Source: Protonemura montana (taxonomy: Eukaryota; Arthropoda; Insecta; Plecoptera; Nemouridae). Taken from it: a stretch of DNA of 64,000 bases. The DNA lies in assembly GCA_947568835.1 (NCBI GenBank), contig OX387602.1, forward strand, positions 27,393,021-27,457,020, in the 5' to 3' direction. The notes under the pieces were generated by a model, which searched no databases, had not been told where the DNA came from, and saw only the letters and a list, made by a program, of their open reading frames with translations. Shown here in pieces: positions 47,301 through 60,300 of this stretch. Every line of letters starts with the position of its first letter. The first letter of the stretch is position 1. The position numbers and the translations under genes were made by a program.

Positions 47301-49550
47301 TGAGCATTTCAAATATATTTGTGCAATGTACAGTGCAATAATACCAATGTGGTATTACACTTCAGCAACACTTCAGAGCTTTAGGTGGGAGGCTGAAACC
47401 TCTATACACATGGCTACTTTTGAATGACGTCCATGATTGCCTGTTAAAACATTAGTAATAAAAGACTACCTAGCCGTGTATTTAATTTACAGGAAAAAAA
47501 TTGTACATAAATTCGACAATCTACCGGCCAGTGAGTTAAGTGTGCTTTGTTTGCTCGGCTGCAGGCTGGCCAGGTCCGGCCAGTGGATCCCGACACTCCT
47601 TCGCAGCTCCGTGGGCTGACTCTAAAGTCGGGCGAAACGGGGGCAGAAGCCGTGTGCGCCGTCGTCAACTCTCCCTCCGAGCAACCGCTAGCACTTGGGG
47701 TCTACACATTGCTGTGGAGGAGGTCGGTGGACAAATGAAAGCAATGTCTCAACTTTGTGTGGGAAGAAAGGTCCCTCCATTGGGGCAATTTTCAACCACC
47801 TGACATTGCCCATGCCATTTGTTTTTGCTTTGCTTTTTCCTTTTAATAATCTTTGATCACACTTGCAACTTGTGGTTTTTTCAACCTGTAATTGTTAATA
47901 TTGTAATGCCATCCTTACACTTCCCTGGTTTTAATAGCTTGGGAAATCCCATTTCACAATGACCATTGACCAGTTTAGAAAAAACAGAAAAACACAATAT
48001 ACAGGAAACTGTCTTGCAAAAGGTTATTCTCCACACAGTTCAAATAAAACTATGAATTTTTTTCAAAATTGTGGACAATTACAATTTTCGTGATACAATT
48101 TTATGATTTCTGCAGAGAGGATGGACGTGGCCAGGTGACTAGCAGCAGTGTGACTCTGCCCACACTGTGCGTGGAGCCAGCTGCACTGGGCGTACAGATG
48201 GCGCTGCCAGCGCATGGATGGGTACGCACGCCGATGGCAGTCTCTTACCGACTGCGCAATCACACGCACAAGCTGCTAGAACTCGACCTTGCTATGGAGC
48301 CCAGTGATGCGTTCATGTTTGCCGGGCACAAACAGGTACAGTGAAGATCTCTCGTGCAACAAGAAACTGGGATAACAACCAAGAAAGTGGGAAAAGGAAA
48401 GAATTAGTGCTGAAAATACTAAATAAGTTTGGTATGAGAATAGAATATAGTGATCATTCAATATTTATAGCAAATAGATCCTTAGTACATCACAAAATAT
48501 CTCACAGATGATAAGAAATAATTTTGAAGTCACTTGTTTAATGTCTGTTGAATTTACATCAATTTGCCTACAAACAAATTTTTTTTTTAATGTATTAAAA
48601 TAATTAATAAACAAATAATTAATTATATAAATTAATTAACATAAATTAATATATACATAAATATCAAAAGAATATGTAAAAGACGTAGGATATTAGAATA
48701 TTTATATTATCATATTATTATTATAAAGAATTTTAGAAGATATAAAAGTTCGGTACCTAAAACGATTGCTTTCTCCCTGAATGACACAGACGCAAATGCG
48801 CCTGATCCCTGAGTCGGAGCGTGTGCTGCACTACAAGTTGTACCCCCTGCTCTCCGGACACGTTCAGCTGCCGAGGTTGCGACTGGCCGTAGCCGATCGG
48901 CCCGAAGCCGGGCTGCGTCCCGCGCAACTTGAAGACCTGCTGCAGCGAGCACTGCCCACACATGTCTACGTCATGGTATGTATTCTCACTTATTTTGCTG
49001 TCGTGTTGGGAGTTTAAAGTGCAATTTACTTCTTTCTAAATTCATTACTCCAGGGCTGTGTTGATGACATGGTACAACATGTTCTGTTTTAAAATGTGAA
49101 TAAAGGGTGCTGAGAGACTGGATTTTTGTTGTGGAGAGTAGGAGAACTTGCTGGAGAGTAAAATTGGCGCCTTGTGGTTCACTTGTCGAGAAATTTCTAG
49201 AATTTCCACATTTGAAAGTTAGTTGAGGTCCCTATGGAGGGTTTTGTCTGATTCATGTTTTCATACATTTTTTTTGCTAATACTTTGTATAGTTGACAAT
49301 TTTGATATGCCCTTTCTGAAGTTTGGACTAAGTAGTTAAATGTGTGATTATGAGTTTGGCCAATTTTGAAACAATGGTGAAAGAAAGGTACATAGTGTTC
49401 CTTACTTTATATTTTCACTTTTGTTGAAGTGTATAAACGTTGTATGAAGCACAAATTTTGTTTTTTATCCTTCCTCCTAATTGAAGCAAGTTTGTGTTTT
49501 AGCCACAAGGAAAGAAGGCTGTACCCACCCCGATAGCGGTCGCGTCTTAG
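38315..49550 (+). CDS. Trappc11: TRAPPC11 (TRAPP complex subunit 11, foie gras/gryzun)
   Basis: TRAPPC11 is a subunit of the TRAPPIII tethering complex in ER-to-Golgi traffic and autophagy. Seventeen exons: 38315-38527, 38633-39162, 39434-39626, 40782-40958, 42049-42222, 42331-42464, 42779-42918, 43274-43535, 44039-44201, 45040-45194, 45713-45942, 46666-46808, 46973-47194, 47565-47722, 48116-48335, 48790-48975, 49503-49550 (stop TAG). All phases agree; 1115 aa, against 1133 in human. The N-terminus ([49 protein letters not shown]) and the foie-gras region ([48 protein letters not shown]) are very close to vertebrate TRAPPC11. The C-terminal half is the more variable gryzun domain, with [13 protein letters not shown] conserved. 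All introns are GT-AG. Two introns carry SINE copies. Confidence 0.98.
41536..41936 (-). mobile_element. Full-length 5S-rRNA-derived SINE with target duplication
   Basis: Flanked by the perfect 12-bp direct repeat TAGGTATCTCCA (41524-41535 and 41937-41948). Read on the minus strand it starts with a 5S rRNA-like promoter part (AAGCTAAGCAACACTG, GTATTGGATGGGTGACC) and ends in a short CAAT-repeat tail, as SINE3-type elements do. A 63-codon open frame inside it is not a gene. It lies in a TRAPPC11 intron, opposite to the gene. Confidence 0.9.
46205..46640 (+). mobile_element. 5S-rRNA-derived SINE, second good copy
   Basis: It begins with the best 5S rRNA match in the window: ACACCGGTTCTCG, GATCACCGAAGTTAAG, then GGTATTGGATGGGTGACC. 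The body matches the copy at 41536-41936 and ends near CAAATCAATGATTCA, about 25 bp before a TRAPPC11 acceptor. Same strand as the gene. Confidence 0.88.
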
Positions 49551-51241
49551 TGCGGAGAAAATTATACTTTTGGTGAGTATTTTTTGCTGAATGTGGCTTG
49601 TAATTCACTAGATTTCAAACAAAGCAATTGGCAATTGGCTAGAAAACTGTGCTTACTATAAAATTTGCTGCCCATGTTTTGTGCTGTGAGAAATAATTGT
49701 ATTTATGAGTACGGCGTTGACTGGACCTTTATTATTACCTTTATCGTGATGCTTTTTTTCTTTCAGATCGGTCACTTAGTCAAAACTTAGTCTGAAATTT
49801 AATTTCACTTCATATAATAACTGAAAATTTTGACCCTCATTTCAATGCTATTCGAGTCCCACGTTTTAAGCTACTGTAGATTGCGTATGGTTTTTCAGTG
49901 GCATGTGAAGTAATTATCAGACCGGTAACAAACAAAACCCGTCTTCTGATTGGCTATATAACACAGCCGCTTCTTTGAACAGAACTCTGTTATGCATTTT
50001 ACACTTTGTATATTTTAATTTTTTCCTAATAGCTAAAGAGTAGATTTTTCGAGTGGTACTAATTAAAGTTTGCGGTGATCCAAAACCTGAAACACACAGC
50101 TAACTTTGGCGTGCGTATTTTGTTTTAGTGAGATTTTTGGTGTAATTTTTGCAAATTTTCACTATCAAAAACACAAAAAAAAAAATGTATTGCGAAGCGA
50201 TAACGTAACTGTGAACAAACTGGGATTCCTATCAATTTTGCAAAATTTTACAAAATTTTGACTTTGACCCTGTTTTTGGGAGTGTTCCATAGGTATTTTC
50301 TGGGTTGTTAATCTATTGGTAAACCTCTTGGAGGTGTTATAAACACATAGTAAAAATTTCAGCTTGATACACCAAAGGTGCAGCAAACTTTCTTATTTGA
50401 CATCTTTTTGCATCTTCACTTCATTTTGTAAACCTATTCTCCTGGCAGATGTCTTGAGGGGAGATTTAGGTACTCCCACAGCTCCATTGAATGGTGAAAT
50501 GGAAATCATCTGGAAAAATCAAGAAGTGCTGGCCAACTTTTCTTTGCAGAAACTCTTGGACCAATCTGCCAAACCTTGCTTGGGGTGAAAAGTTGTGTGT
50601 GACCCACCTTCACTTTAAATTAATTAGAAACAGCAGCAAAACTTCCTACAGCCTTACTGAATATCGTAGACATTCATTGTACTTCCACCTTCCTCCACTC
50701 TGAGATTGTCAAGATCAGAAATAACATTCCCAAAGGTGTCAAGAAGAACTTGAGTACAGCTTAAGACAAATGAAAAGCTTATCTTGTATATTAATGTTTA
50801 GTGGCTTTTGGCGAATGATATATTCAATGAACCACTATCACATATGTATATTGTTGATTTTATGTACCTTATCTCTATTTATAAAGGATTAATGTTGTAC
50901 ATTTTGTGTTTGGGATTATGACCTGTTATTGCAAAGTTGTATCGAAATCTGTAATTAAATTACTTTTCGTCATAAACCAGCATGGTTTAGCTAGTGCTCG
51001 TTGGATTTTGTTTCCCACTAAAATGTTTCTAGGAACTGTAGTTTTGGTCATATTTCAGAAATCAACTAGCATTGTACATTTTATGTTCGCAATTGTCTTT
51101 GCCCAAACTATTGAAATCAACGAACAGAGACAAAATATTGTGTGGTAACACACTGCTCTATTCTACTTAATACTTACATTTTTTATGTAATACTTTTTTG
51201 TTTCACACAACTTCTTTTGACAGTTTTACACAATTGCCACC
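49551..51241. other. TRAPPC11 3' region and spacer
   Basis: It should hold the TRAPPC11 3' UTR and, probably, the 5' part of the next plus-strand gene. No exon of that gene could be supported here. Short frames around 50364-50700 have no recognisable domain. Confidence 0.45.
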
Positions 51242-51319
51242 ATGGACCTCAAGAAACATTCCTTGAACCTGAAACAAAACTTGTACTCAGTGGTGTATTT
51301 AGAAGGCAGTTTTTCGTAG
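51242..51319 (+). promoter_or_regulatory. Possible upstream ORF with perfect Kozak context
   Basis: GCCACCATGG surrounds an ATG at 51242 that opens 25 codons (MDLKKHSLNLKQ...) and stops at TAG 51317-51319, 40 bp before the ATG chosen for the CFAP65-like gene. If transcribed in the same mRNA it would reduce translation of the main frame. A roughly 50-bp intron could instead join it in frame to the main ORF, but that is shorter than usual. Confidence 0.35.
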
Positions 51320-51359
51320 CTGTCAATGTTTTTGTTGGCAGTTTGGTGACTTTGACAAA

Positions 51360-54300
51360 ATGCCAGATACTTTTGTGAACTTTTCTGAAGCTTTTGATTA
51401 TTCACAAAATGATACGATATCAACAAGCACTGCCAGTAAATCATTACAAATCACTCACAGAGAAAACAGCATCAACATCAGCCTTCAAAATGAGAATCTG
51501 GATTTGACATACTTTGATTTTGGTGCTGTTCCAAATGGAAGTACTCATAACAAAACTTTGGAGTTAAAAAATCATTCATCGGTGAGAAAAAAACAAACAA
51601 GGAATCGGTTATTAAAATAGATTTCTAGAAAAGATATAGTCTTGGTACTCTTGAGGTAAAGTTGAATTGTAACATATTTTTCTCTACTTCTTTTTTGAGT
51701 TCAGGTATGAAAGAAGGGATCAGAATCCTTCCGAATGAAAATTCCGGTTCTATGTCTCAAGTCGTAAGAAATCTATCGTTAATTTCAAATTTTAAGAAGG
51801 AAAATTAGGATGTTGATTCCAAATTTTAAGAGGAACGCTATTTCAATTCCTTATATTGAAAAATAAGCTTTCCGATTGCAATTCCGTCAGTTTAAGAATA
51901 CAATTTCAGATTCTGATTTCGACAAAAAAAAATCTTTTTTATTAGGTAGTATTCCAATTCTAACACCTGGTATTTGGTGAAATCAAGAAGTCCTTTGGAT
52001 TGTTTAATCCATTCTTGGATTGTTGACAGTATTTTTTATACTGGATTATTTTGCCAGATTATGAAAACAAGAGCATTAACTTATTTGACAGTTAGCTGGG
52101 TGCATGGGGGGGGGGGACAAGGTTGGGGGGGGGATCTTGTCTTGATCGATAGAAAAATATTTAGAATTCAGCTACGAGTTTCATGTTGTTGCCGCATTTT
52201 GATATTGACTCGACATCTTCATACACACTTGTAATCCTGCTCTGTGCTCTGGTGGGTGGCTGCTAGGCTAATTAGGTCACAAAAGACAGCCCAAAACAAA
52301 AACTTTGGTATGATTGTAAAAAAACACATATTTTAAATAATTTTATAGAGAAGGTAATATAGGTAAAATTCTGAAACTGACTGGACGTTCCAGTAGGCGT
52401 CCAGCTAAGTCTGGTAGATGAAATGGGGCCAATATACGTTTACAATTTTGCTGTGACAGTAGGCTTCAGAACACCCATTACCATTCAGCAATCGTAATTA
52501 GGTATTAATAAAAAAAAAATAACACAGAACCCAAGCAATATTTTTGGGCTGTTGCTTTTGACTTAATGGCATTTTTTTGTTTTTTGTTCATGCAAAAATA
52601 ATTTTCCTCGTGCCATTACAATATTAAGACTAACAAATGCAATAAATTGATTTAATAACAATAAAGTTCACATTTGAGTTCTTTGCTTATACCTCTATTT
52701 AATGAATTAATTAAAAAAATTATCTTGCCAAACTTTCAGAGAAACCAAGTGTACAAAGTAAAACGGGACCCAGCTGCTCGTTCAGAAGACAACTTCATAG
52801 AAGTTACGTCTACGGCTACTGTTGTTCCCCCAGAAGAGTGTTTTACCTTTCAGTTAAAATATTTTCCTCAAATACCATTCACCATCAACATCGATTACTT
52901 TAACATATTTGATTCGGAAGGAATTTGCTTGAAGCTTGCTGTCAGAGGCAAAAGCAGAGGTGGGCCTATAATATTATTTAGTTTGTTTTATTTTGAATTG
53001 CAATTTGTGCAACTATTTTCTAGTCGTAAATCAAGTCAAGGTTCCAGTGTGTACAAAGATACAATTAACTAACTCCGTCAAGATGAGGTGGAAGGAACTC
53101 ATCCAGGCTATAAAATTGTTTTTCTGTAAGGAATATTGCTAGCCTATTTTTAGAGGCAGGCAATCTTTGGCGTCTTTAATTGGTACTGGTAGCTTGTTGT
53201 AAATTTTCCTGCTCTCGTTTAGGATGTGCCCGTACGATAATTGGAATTTGCAGATTTTATTGAATATTATAAAAGAATATTATATTGAAGCAAAAATGAT
53301 CTATAATTTATTTGTGGCACCCATAGCATGAATATGTCAGTTAGTTCATCCTTTTCTTGGTAGTCTGGTAAGATTTTTCACTTGAAATATTTACTGATAG
53401 CAAAAAGAATAGGTGCAGGTAGGCAACAACAGTTTAAATTAAAAACTATTTCTGATTTGTGCTGAAAATTCCAGGACCATGTCTCACTACGTCAGGTCAA
53501 AAACTTACATTTATCTGCAGCCAAGACAGAAAGAAGTTGAAACGTAAAGTAGTGGAATTCATAAATGAGTCGAATATATTGGCACAATATTTCATTGACG
53601 CCGATGTTCGAAACAGCGTATTCAGGCCAGATCCGCCACTTGGTTATGTCAAACCACATGGTTCTGCATACGTTGGGATCACCTTCAACCCTCCTGGCCC
53701 TGGGATCTATACAAAGGACCTCGTTTGCTTGGTTCATTATCAGGTAACACTAGCACCTGTGGTCCTCCCAAAAACAAGGGAATACTTGCCGTGCCTTTGG
53801 CTTGATTAAAAGTTTGTTGATTTGAAGGGCCTTTCTGGAGTCTCTTTTTGATTTTCTTGCAACAAAAAGAGGTGAGAAAAAACATGCTAGTATAATAACA
53901 ACCTTTTGTGGACCAGTACTGATTTTTTGCCAATGTTGGTCGCTCACATTTTTTCGTCGAGTGAAGTGCTTTGGGGTTATTTAGATTGGTTCATATTACA
54001 GAATTTAAATATTATCATTGTAGAAATTTCATTTTATCTCCTACAAATTTGATGATATAATTAGTACTGTCATACCTGATAAAATAAAACAAGGGAAACA
54101 TGCTTTACATGACAAAGCTGAATAATATAACTTTTTTTCTATAGATCACGAACGTTATCTCTTTAAACAACGCGTATTAACCCTTGAATTTACCGTGATA
54201 TCGTTCGTGATCTTTATCAACAAATTTCATGATTGATACCCTGTTTTGAAACTGATTACAAGGGGATCACTATCATTCATAGTTATTTTGCTATTATTCA

Positions 54301-57300
54301 TAGCAAATTTATTTCCTCTTGCAAACTTCTGAATTAAAGTATTTTAACTTACACCTTTAAATTGGTATAGCATTAAACTAACAAAGAAATAATAATTTTC
54401 CCTAATTTCAGTCGCCCATTATAATTAAGCTTGAAGGAATTTGTACAAGCGACAATTCAAACCTTGCGTGGCGAGATCTAAACATCGTTCCGATACCACA
54501 ACCCTACCGTATCAAACATGGTTTTGATTGGTATTTCGAGCACGAGCTGTCAGACAAAGAATCACGACTTGTGCTGAATATACGCTCTTGGAACATTGAC
54601 TTTGGGATGACAACTGTTCGAATTGAAGACCTTCCAAGACGGTTTACTGTTCGGAACTCTTCAAAGAAGGATGTGCTCTTAAAGTGGTGCAAAGGTACAC
54701 AATGTTAAAAAATACCTAGCTAGAATGAATGCATGTCTTAAGTATGCTATTTTGTCATTTAATACTTTTAAATTGGCACTTTATATTGCATATCGTTTGC
54801 AGATCCAGATAAAATATTTCAAATAACACCTGAGGAGCAAATCATATCCGTTGCTAGGACTGGTGTTTTCGAAGCAAGATTCCGACCAACGGAACCAGAC
54901 ACTCTTTACTCAACAGAATTGAATGGATTTGGCTTTTGGAACTATGCTCCTGTTGATGAAATTGATTTTAAGAGCAATCAGGGAGTAAACATGCCAATTG
55001 ACTTGACGGTCAAACTAATGGGCCACACTTTCCCCGAGGGTAGAAACGGGTTGATACCTCAGATCGAGATAAGCCCCCAAGTCGTCACCCTGCCACCTTG
55101 TGTGCCGCTACTATCATCGTATTCCACATTCATCATAAAACGCTTTGGAAACATGCCAGTCATGTTCAACTTACTTCCACCTTTAAACTCGTAAGCATTA
55201 ATACGTTGTCGATCCTTGGCGAATATTTAATTTCAGTTTTTATTCTAATTGTGTGTGCTCTTTATAAATCTGATACAAAACTGAGCTAGCAAAAATTACA
55301 ACCGTTAAAAACATTCTTAAAGTTCGACATTGTTATTGCACTAACAGTTTTTGCATTTCTAGACATTTCTCAGTACGGCCCAAGCAAGGACTTATTGACA
55401 AAGAATTCCAATTGGTGGTTGTCAAATTGAGATCCGGAAAATGTGAAGGAATTTTTGAGGAGCAATGGTCGATTTGTTTCAATGGAATGCCTCAGTTTGA
55501 AGAAAAAATCACATTCAGGGGGTTTGTCGAGTTTCCGGCGCTTAAAACAGAAACGAATCCGGTGAACGTCATCCACTTTCCACCTACACACCCCGAGTGT
55601 GTCGGTTACGTAGATGTCCCAATTCGCAACCTGACAAGGCATTGCATCAGGCACGTATATCTAAACTACCTACCCCACTACCCATCTAATCTTTGGGGTT
55701 TACTGGCAAATTTCTTATGCTGGCTATAATCAATGTGAAAATTCAGAAATAGCTAAGATGTAAATTGTTGCAGTTATTTTAATTTGAGATAATCAACTGC
55801 TTGATAGGACTGAGATTGTATGTGCATTCAATTCACACTCTAATTGTGCATCCTTATTTCCAAGCAAACCATGTCACGAAATGTCATGTCACTAAATCAT
55901 TTTTCTCTTTGGTTTGCTTGCCCCCAGATACAAGTTTTGTAGCACCGAATCGCTTACAAGGGTGACAATGGAAGGCGGTGAGACATTGATTGCGCCCAAC
56001 GAAGTGGTCGTGCAGACCTGGAGCTTCGTTCCACACGAATCCGGCGTTCGCGAGCTGCAGGTGACGCTGGAGGCAGTGGCCTTGCAAGACGGCAGCTACC
56101 CGATCAGCACGCCTGTCGAGTCCGCCATCATGACGTACCAGCACAGCCAGTCAGCAAACCTCGTTGGTTTCCCGAGAGTACTAGACTTCGGTCCTTCTTT
56201 GCTGGAAGCCTTTAAGCTCGCCAAGTTCAGGCTGTACAATTTCGGCGTCTGTCCAATACACTATCAGCTGACGTGCATTCAGCGAGGCATCATCATCGAG
56301 GACTGTGTCAACGACGTTGACCTCTTCGAGAGGTGGGAGACGGTTTCACCAGCCTCATCGGTTGAAGTCAATGTCGAGTTGTGTCCCAGTCAGCGAGGGC
56401 TCCAAGAGTTTGTTGTTTTTTACCAAGTGCGAGAGGATTTCTCTTCAAACGAGTTGGTTGAGGACAATCCCAAGGAAGTTATCAGAATAAATTACGAAGG
56501 TATTTTACCAAAGATGAAGGTGGTTGAGTTGAAAAACCGCACACCCAGCAAATCATGCCCCAAAAAGTGGATTTGGCAGAACCTTCATATCGGAAGGTGA
56601 GCAAGAAAGTGAATTGATAAACTTTGCTACGTTTTATTGGCGGGACCTGACTATCTGTGGTTGCGGGCTTTTGGTTACAAGGTCAAGTCACTGAGAGGAA
56701 ACTTAAGCGTCCTATGAGATCACACATCTTTTATTTTAGAGAAATTTGAATAAAAATTCACAAAACATGCATCCAGAGACAGTATTTTACAAGTGTATCC
56801 TATTCATATGTCCCCACATTCAATGATTCGATGTTTGACGCAGGCTACACTTTATGGGAGGAATTGATTTCCTTTCAGACTTAACACACTTTTAGCGACA
56901 TCAATGCCTAACACAACATATTGCGTCTATATGACTCCGCCGGAAGCTCCTTTGGGATCGGACGACTTTTATATTTTTCTGTTCCTGAACAACAACGGAG
57001 ATTTAGACTCTGAATGGAGTTTTAAGCGCAAGCAACTTTGTGACTGTCAGCAAGTGCAGAGGAGTCGAGGACTCTCCTTCCGGGAAAAGCTCTATGAGTG
57101 TCCGCATCGGGATCTATTCACTGTGGAGAGCCCGCTTAGTGGAAAACTAAAGGCAAGTTTTCAGTATATTATTGGATATTTCAAAAAATTTCTGCAACAT
57201 TTTCAAGCAAACCCTTTTGAATTACATTACTCAACATTACATGATAATAGGCTAACAGTATTGATGCTGAAGGATGAAGAACAAAGGTTTACAAATGTTA

Positions 57301-60300
57301 ATTAATTTATTAATTAATTTATTTTCTAATTTACAAATAGCAAATTAATGCCGGTGGTAAATATTTACAAAAATGTCATCCTAATCCGTCCAGCTGTGTG
57401 GTCAGTATAAAAAAAGGCTCACTTTCTTCATCCAACAAAACCTTCAAACAGATTCTGCATTGCATAGACTGGTATCAAAATATGAAACTATTTTATTGCA
57501 TATTGTAATCAATGTTTACATTTTCCTTCAGGTGGGACATATTCAAACATGGACATGGCATGTACAGTACACGGTGGAAGGCTCACACGAGCTCTGCTAC
57601 AAGCTGGAGCTCTCCAACAACCGCAAGATCCTTATTTTTGCACTAATAACGGTGCTGCCAAAAGATGATTCCCATCTCTCCATGGTCTGGCCATCTATGG
57701 AGTGTGACAATATTTTCATTGGGGACCTGCAATCCATGCTGCACATGTTCTGGCTCTACAACAACGGCTTCACTGATGTTGATTACGAAGTATACACTGC
57801 GCACCTGAGATCTATCAACGACATTCCATTTGAGATAAATGTTGTTGAATGTATGAACCCAAAAGCTGTTGTGAAACCATTAAGCATTCATCCTGTCTAC
57901 TTCAAGTGTGATCCCTTTCAAATGCAAGCGTACGACGTATGTAAATTCTTGTCTTACAGGCGTGTTAATATTTACCTTACGTAAAGAAACTATATATCGT
58001 TGATATGCCTGAAATCCAATCCAAATAGAGACATTGAGGTTTTTAGTTTAGAAGATTTCTTGCTTTTTCCAACCTTGCATTATACTGCATGGAACCTTAC
58101 GAGATAAAGCTAGTGCATGCTAGCCCTTTCTCGAGACGAATAACGGTTTTCTTTCAAATTCAGCATCGATGTGAGAATTGCAAGTAAATTTTGAATTCTG
58201 CCTGACATATTTTCATTACAGTACGTAGTATGTGCTCATAGGTGTATAAGCTCTTCTGAACACTGCACCAGTTCACAAAAATTCATCAATTACCTACCTA
58301 GGATATTAAAGAAAGACAATATAGTCTGCTCTTGTCTGTTCTTGCCAATTAATTAAACAATAGAATTCCTTTCCAAGCCGTTAAAAGCTGTGAAAAGTAC
58401 AGGACTAACATGAAAACACTGAATTAAAATGTAAAATTGTTTGTAGAGCACTTTCAAATTAGTTGGTTACATGTCTCTAATGTGATGTGAAATTGTTTTC
58501 TTCCAGGTAATCGTGCCTGTTCGACTTGGAGCAAAGACGACGGAAATTCGAGTGCGTGGCAACGGTGCTGTCGACTCGCTCCTGTACACCAAGCGACAAA
58601 ATATTCCATTAGGGGGGACCATATATGCTCCAGATGTACCCCTAGTCTTCTCAATTGACCAAATCATCATTGCTAGGCCAATACCGACTCACTCCAAAGT
58701 AGAGAGAATATTCTTCTTCAGGAATCAATCAGCTCAACTGTACAGCTACGAGTGGCTTGAGTAAATATCTATACAGAGTCTTTTAAAATTGTTTCATAGT
58801 TTACATGGGTTTTTCATCACCTGCCATTTTTCATCAAAAATGATTAGCATCACCCATCAATTTGGTAGTACTTTTTTAATAATAACTATAGAGTAGAGAA
58901 AAGGAGGAGAATGCTACTAACCGATGGTTAATGTCTGATAGTGAAAGATGTTGATTAGATAGTTCTAACATCCAGGAGGAAGGAGAACGCAACTACCTGC
59001 GGTAAGTTGCGTTCTCCTTCCTTCTCTTCTACATTCATTATTCTTGCCTGCCCCATGGCTTGCTTCACCAGCTAGTATCTTGTCTTTATAAGATAAAGCT
59101 TATAAGCTTTAAAGGTCAAGCTAAAGTAATTGAAAAATAATGCCAATTGTCAATTTTGGTACACTTTAAAGAATATTTTGAAACTAAATATACCTTGACG
59201 CAAAAACTTCCCTGATGTGTGCACAGACTGCATCTGGAAGACATCGTCTCTGCCACTGTGAGCCCTGCAAAAGGGCTGCTGCAACCGTTCCAGACACAGA
59301 TTTGCAAGATGTCCATAAAGACTGGGGGCCACCCGGCTATGGTCAATGCATCTTTCTGCGTACAGACCTTCAACCTGACTGAGAAGCGTAACTACGACAA
59401 CTCCATGTTCTTGTTACGTGAAACCAGCCGCCAGCTTGAAGGAGAGTTCATCATCAGCTCTCAGAGAATGACAGAGCCTGTATGTCCAACAATATATCTT
59501 GGCAATATTAGTGAATTAGTTGTAATTGTGCATTAAGGGTTATTTAGAGACATATGTTTCTTTAATACATATCATACAGGCGTTTGGCGACACATATCAA
59601 ACATATCATACCTTAAGTAGATATTGAATTACCTAAGTGCATTACTTCTGACATTTCTATCCGTTTGGTTCTCTTCTCATTCACATTTTTGTATTATTTT
59701 TATAAGATTTCTTACACTTTTTCTGGATCGTTAATTATTGGATTTTTTTATTAATTTACGATATAAAATGTAGACTTATATTCTTGGGAAGCATCTTTGC
59801 TTGGGATAGTCCACTTGTTCACCAGTTAATATTTATTGTTCAGGTCAACCGCACCGCAACATTTCCCAAGCCGGTCCCGTGGCAGTTTACGATCACACTG
59901 AAGTGCCATGTAATCGGTCCTGTCGACATCGACATGAGGGTGCCACTGAGAGACCAGCTGAAGCATGCGCCTGGCTACGAGCTGGACCTGTCAGAGAAAT
60001 CAACTGCATCAGCTTATACCACCCTCGAAGCCGAGAAAATCACAGACGAACTTGAAAAGATTCTTTGGTAGGATTGAGTGCTTTGCTTTTGTTTTCTTGC
60101 AGTTTGTATGTGTAGCCTTATGGAAAGATGGGGATTCGATGGTAGGTTTGCCACAACTTTCAAAATTTCTTGTGGTCCAGCATGCCCTATGATTTTGTTG
60201 ATTTTGTCCAGATGGGCTAGTCCAAGGTATCCTATTGTACACTTGAACCTCTCGGTTATACTTTAAGGTCGAGTTGGTGTGTTTGTCTACTTGTAGGGGA

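Noticed and set aside
50364-50703. Short plus-strand frames that could be CFAP65 5' exons
   Set aside because: No ASH/MSP pattern, and no acceptor/donor pair gives the right phase to 51360.
52106-52133. Two G runs (11 and 9) as a possible G-quadruplex control site
   Set aside because: Only two runs, in a repeat-poor part of an intron; too little to claim function.
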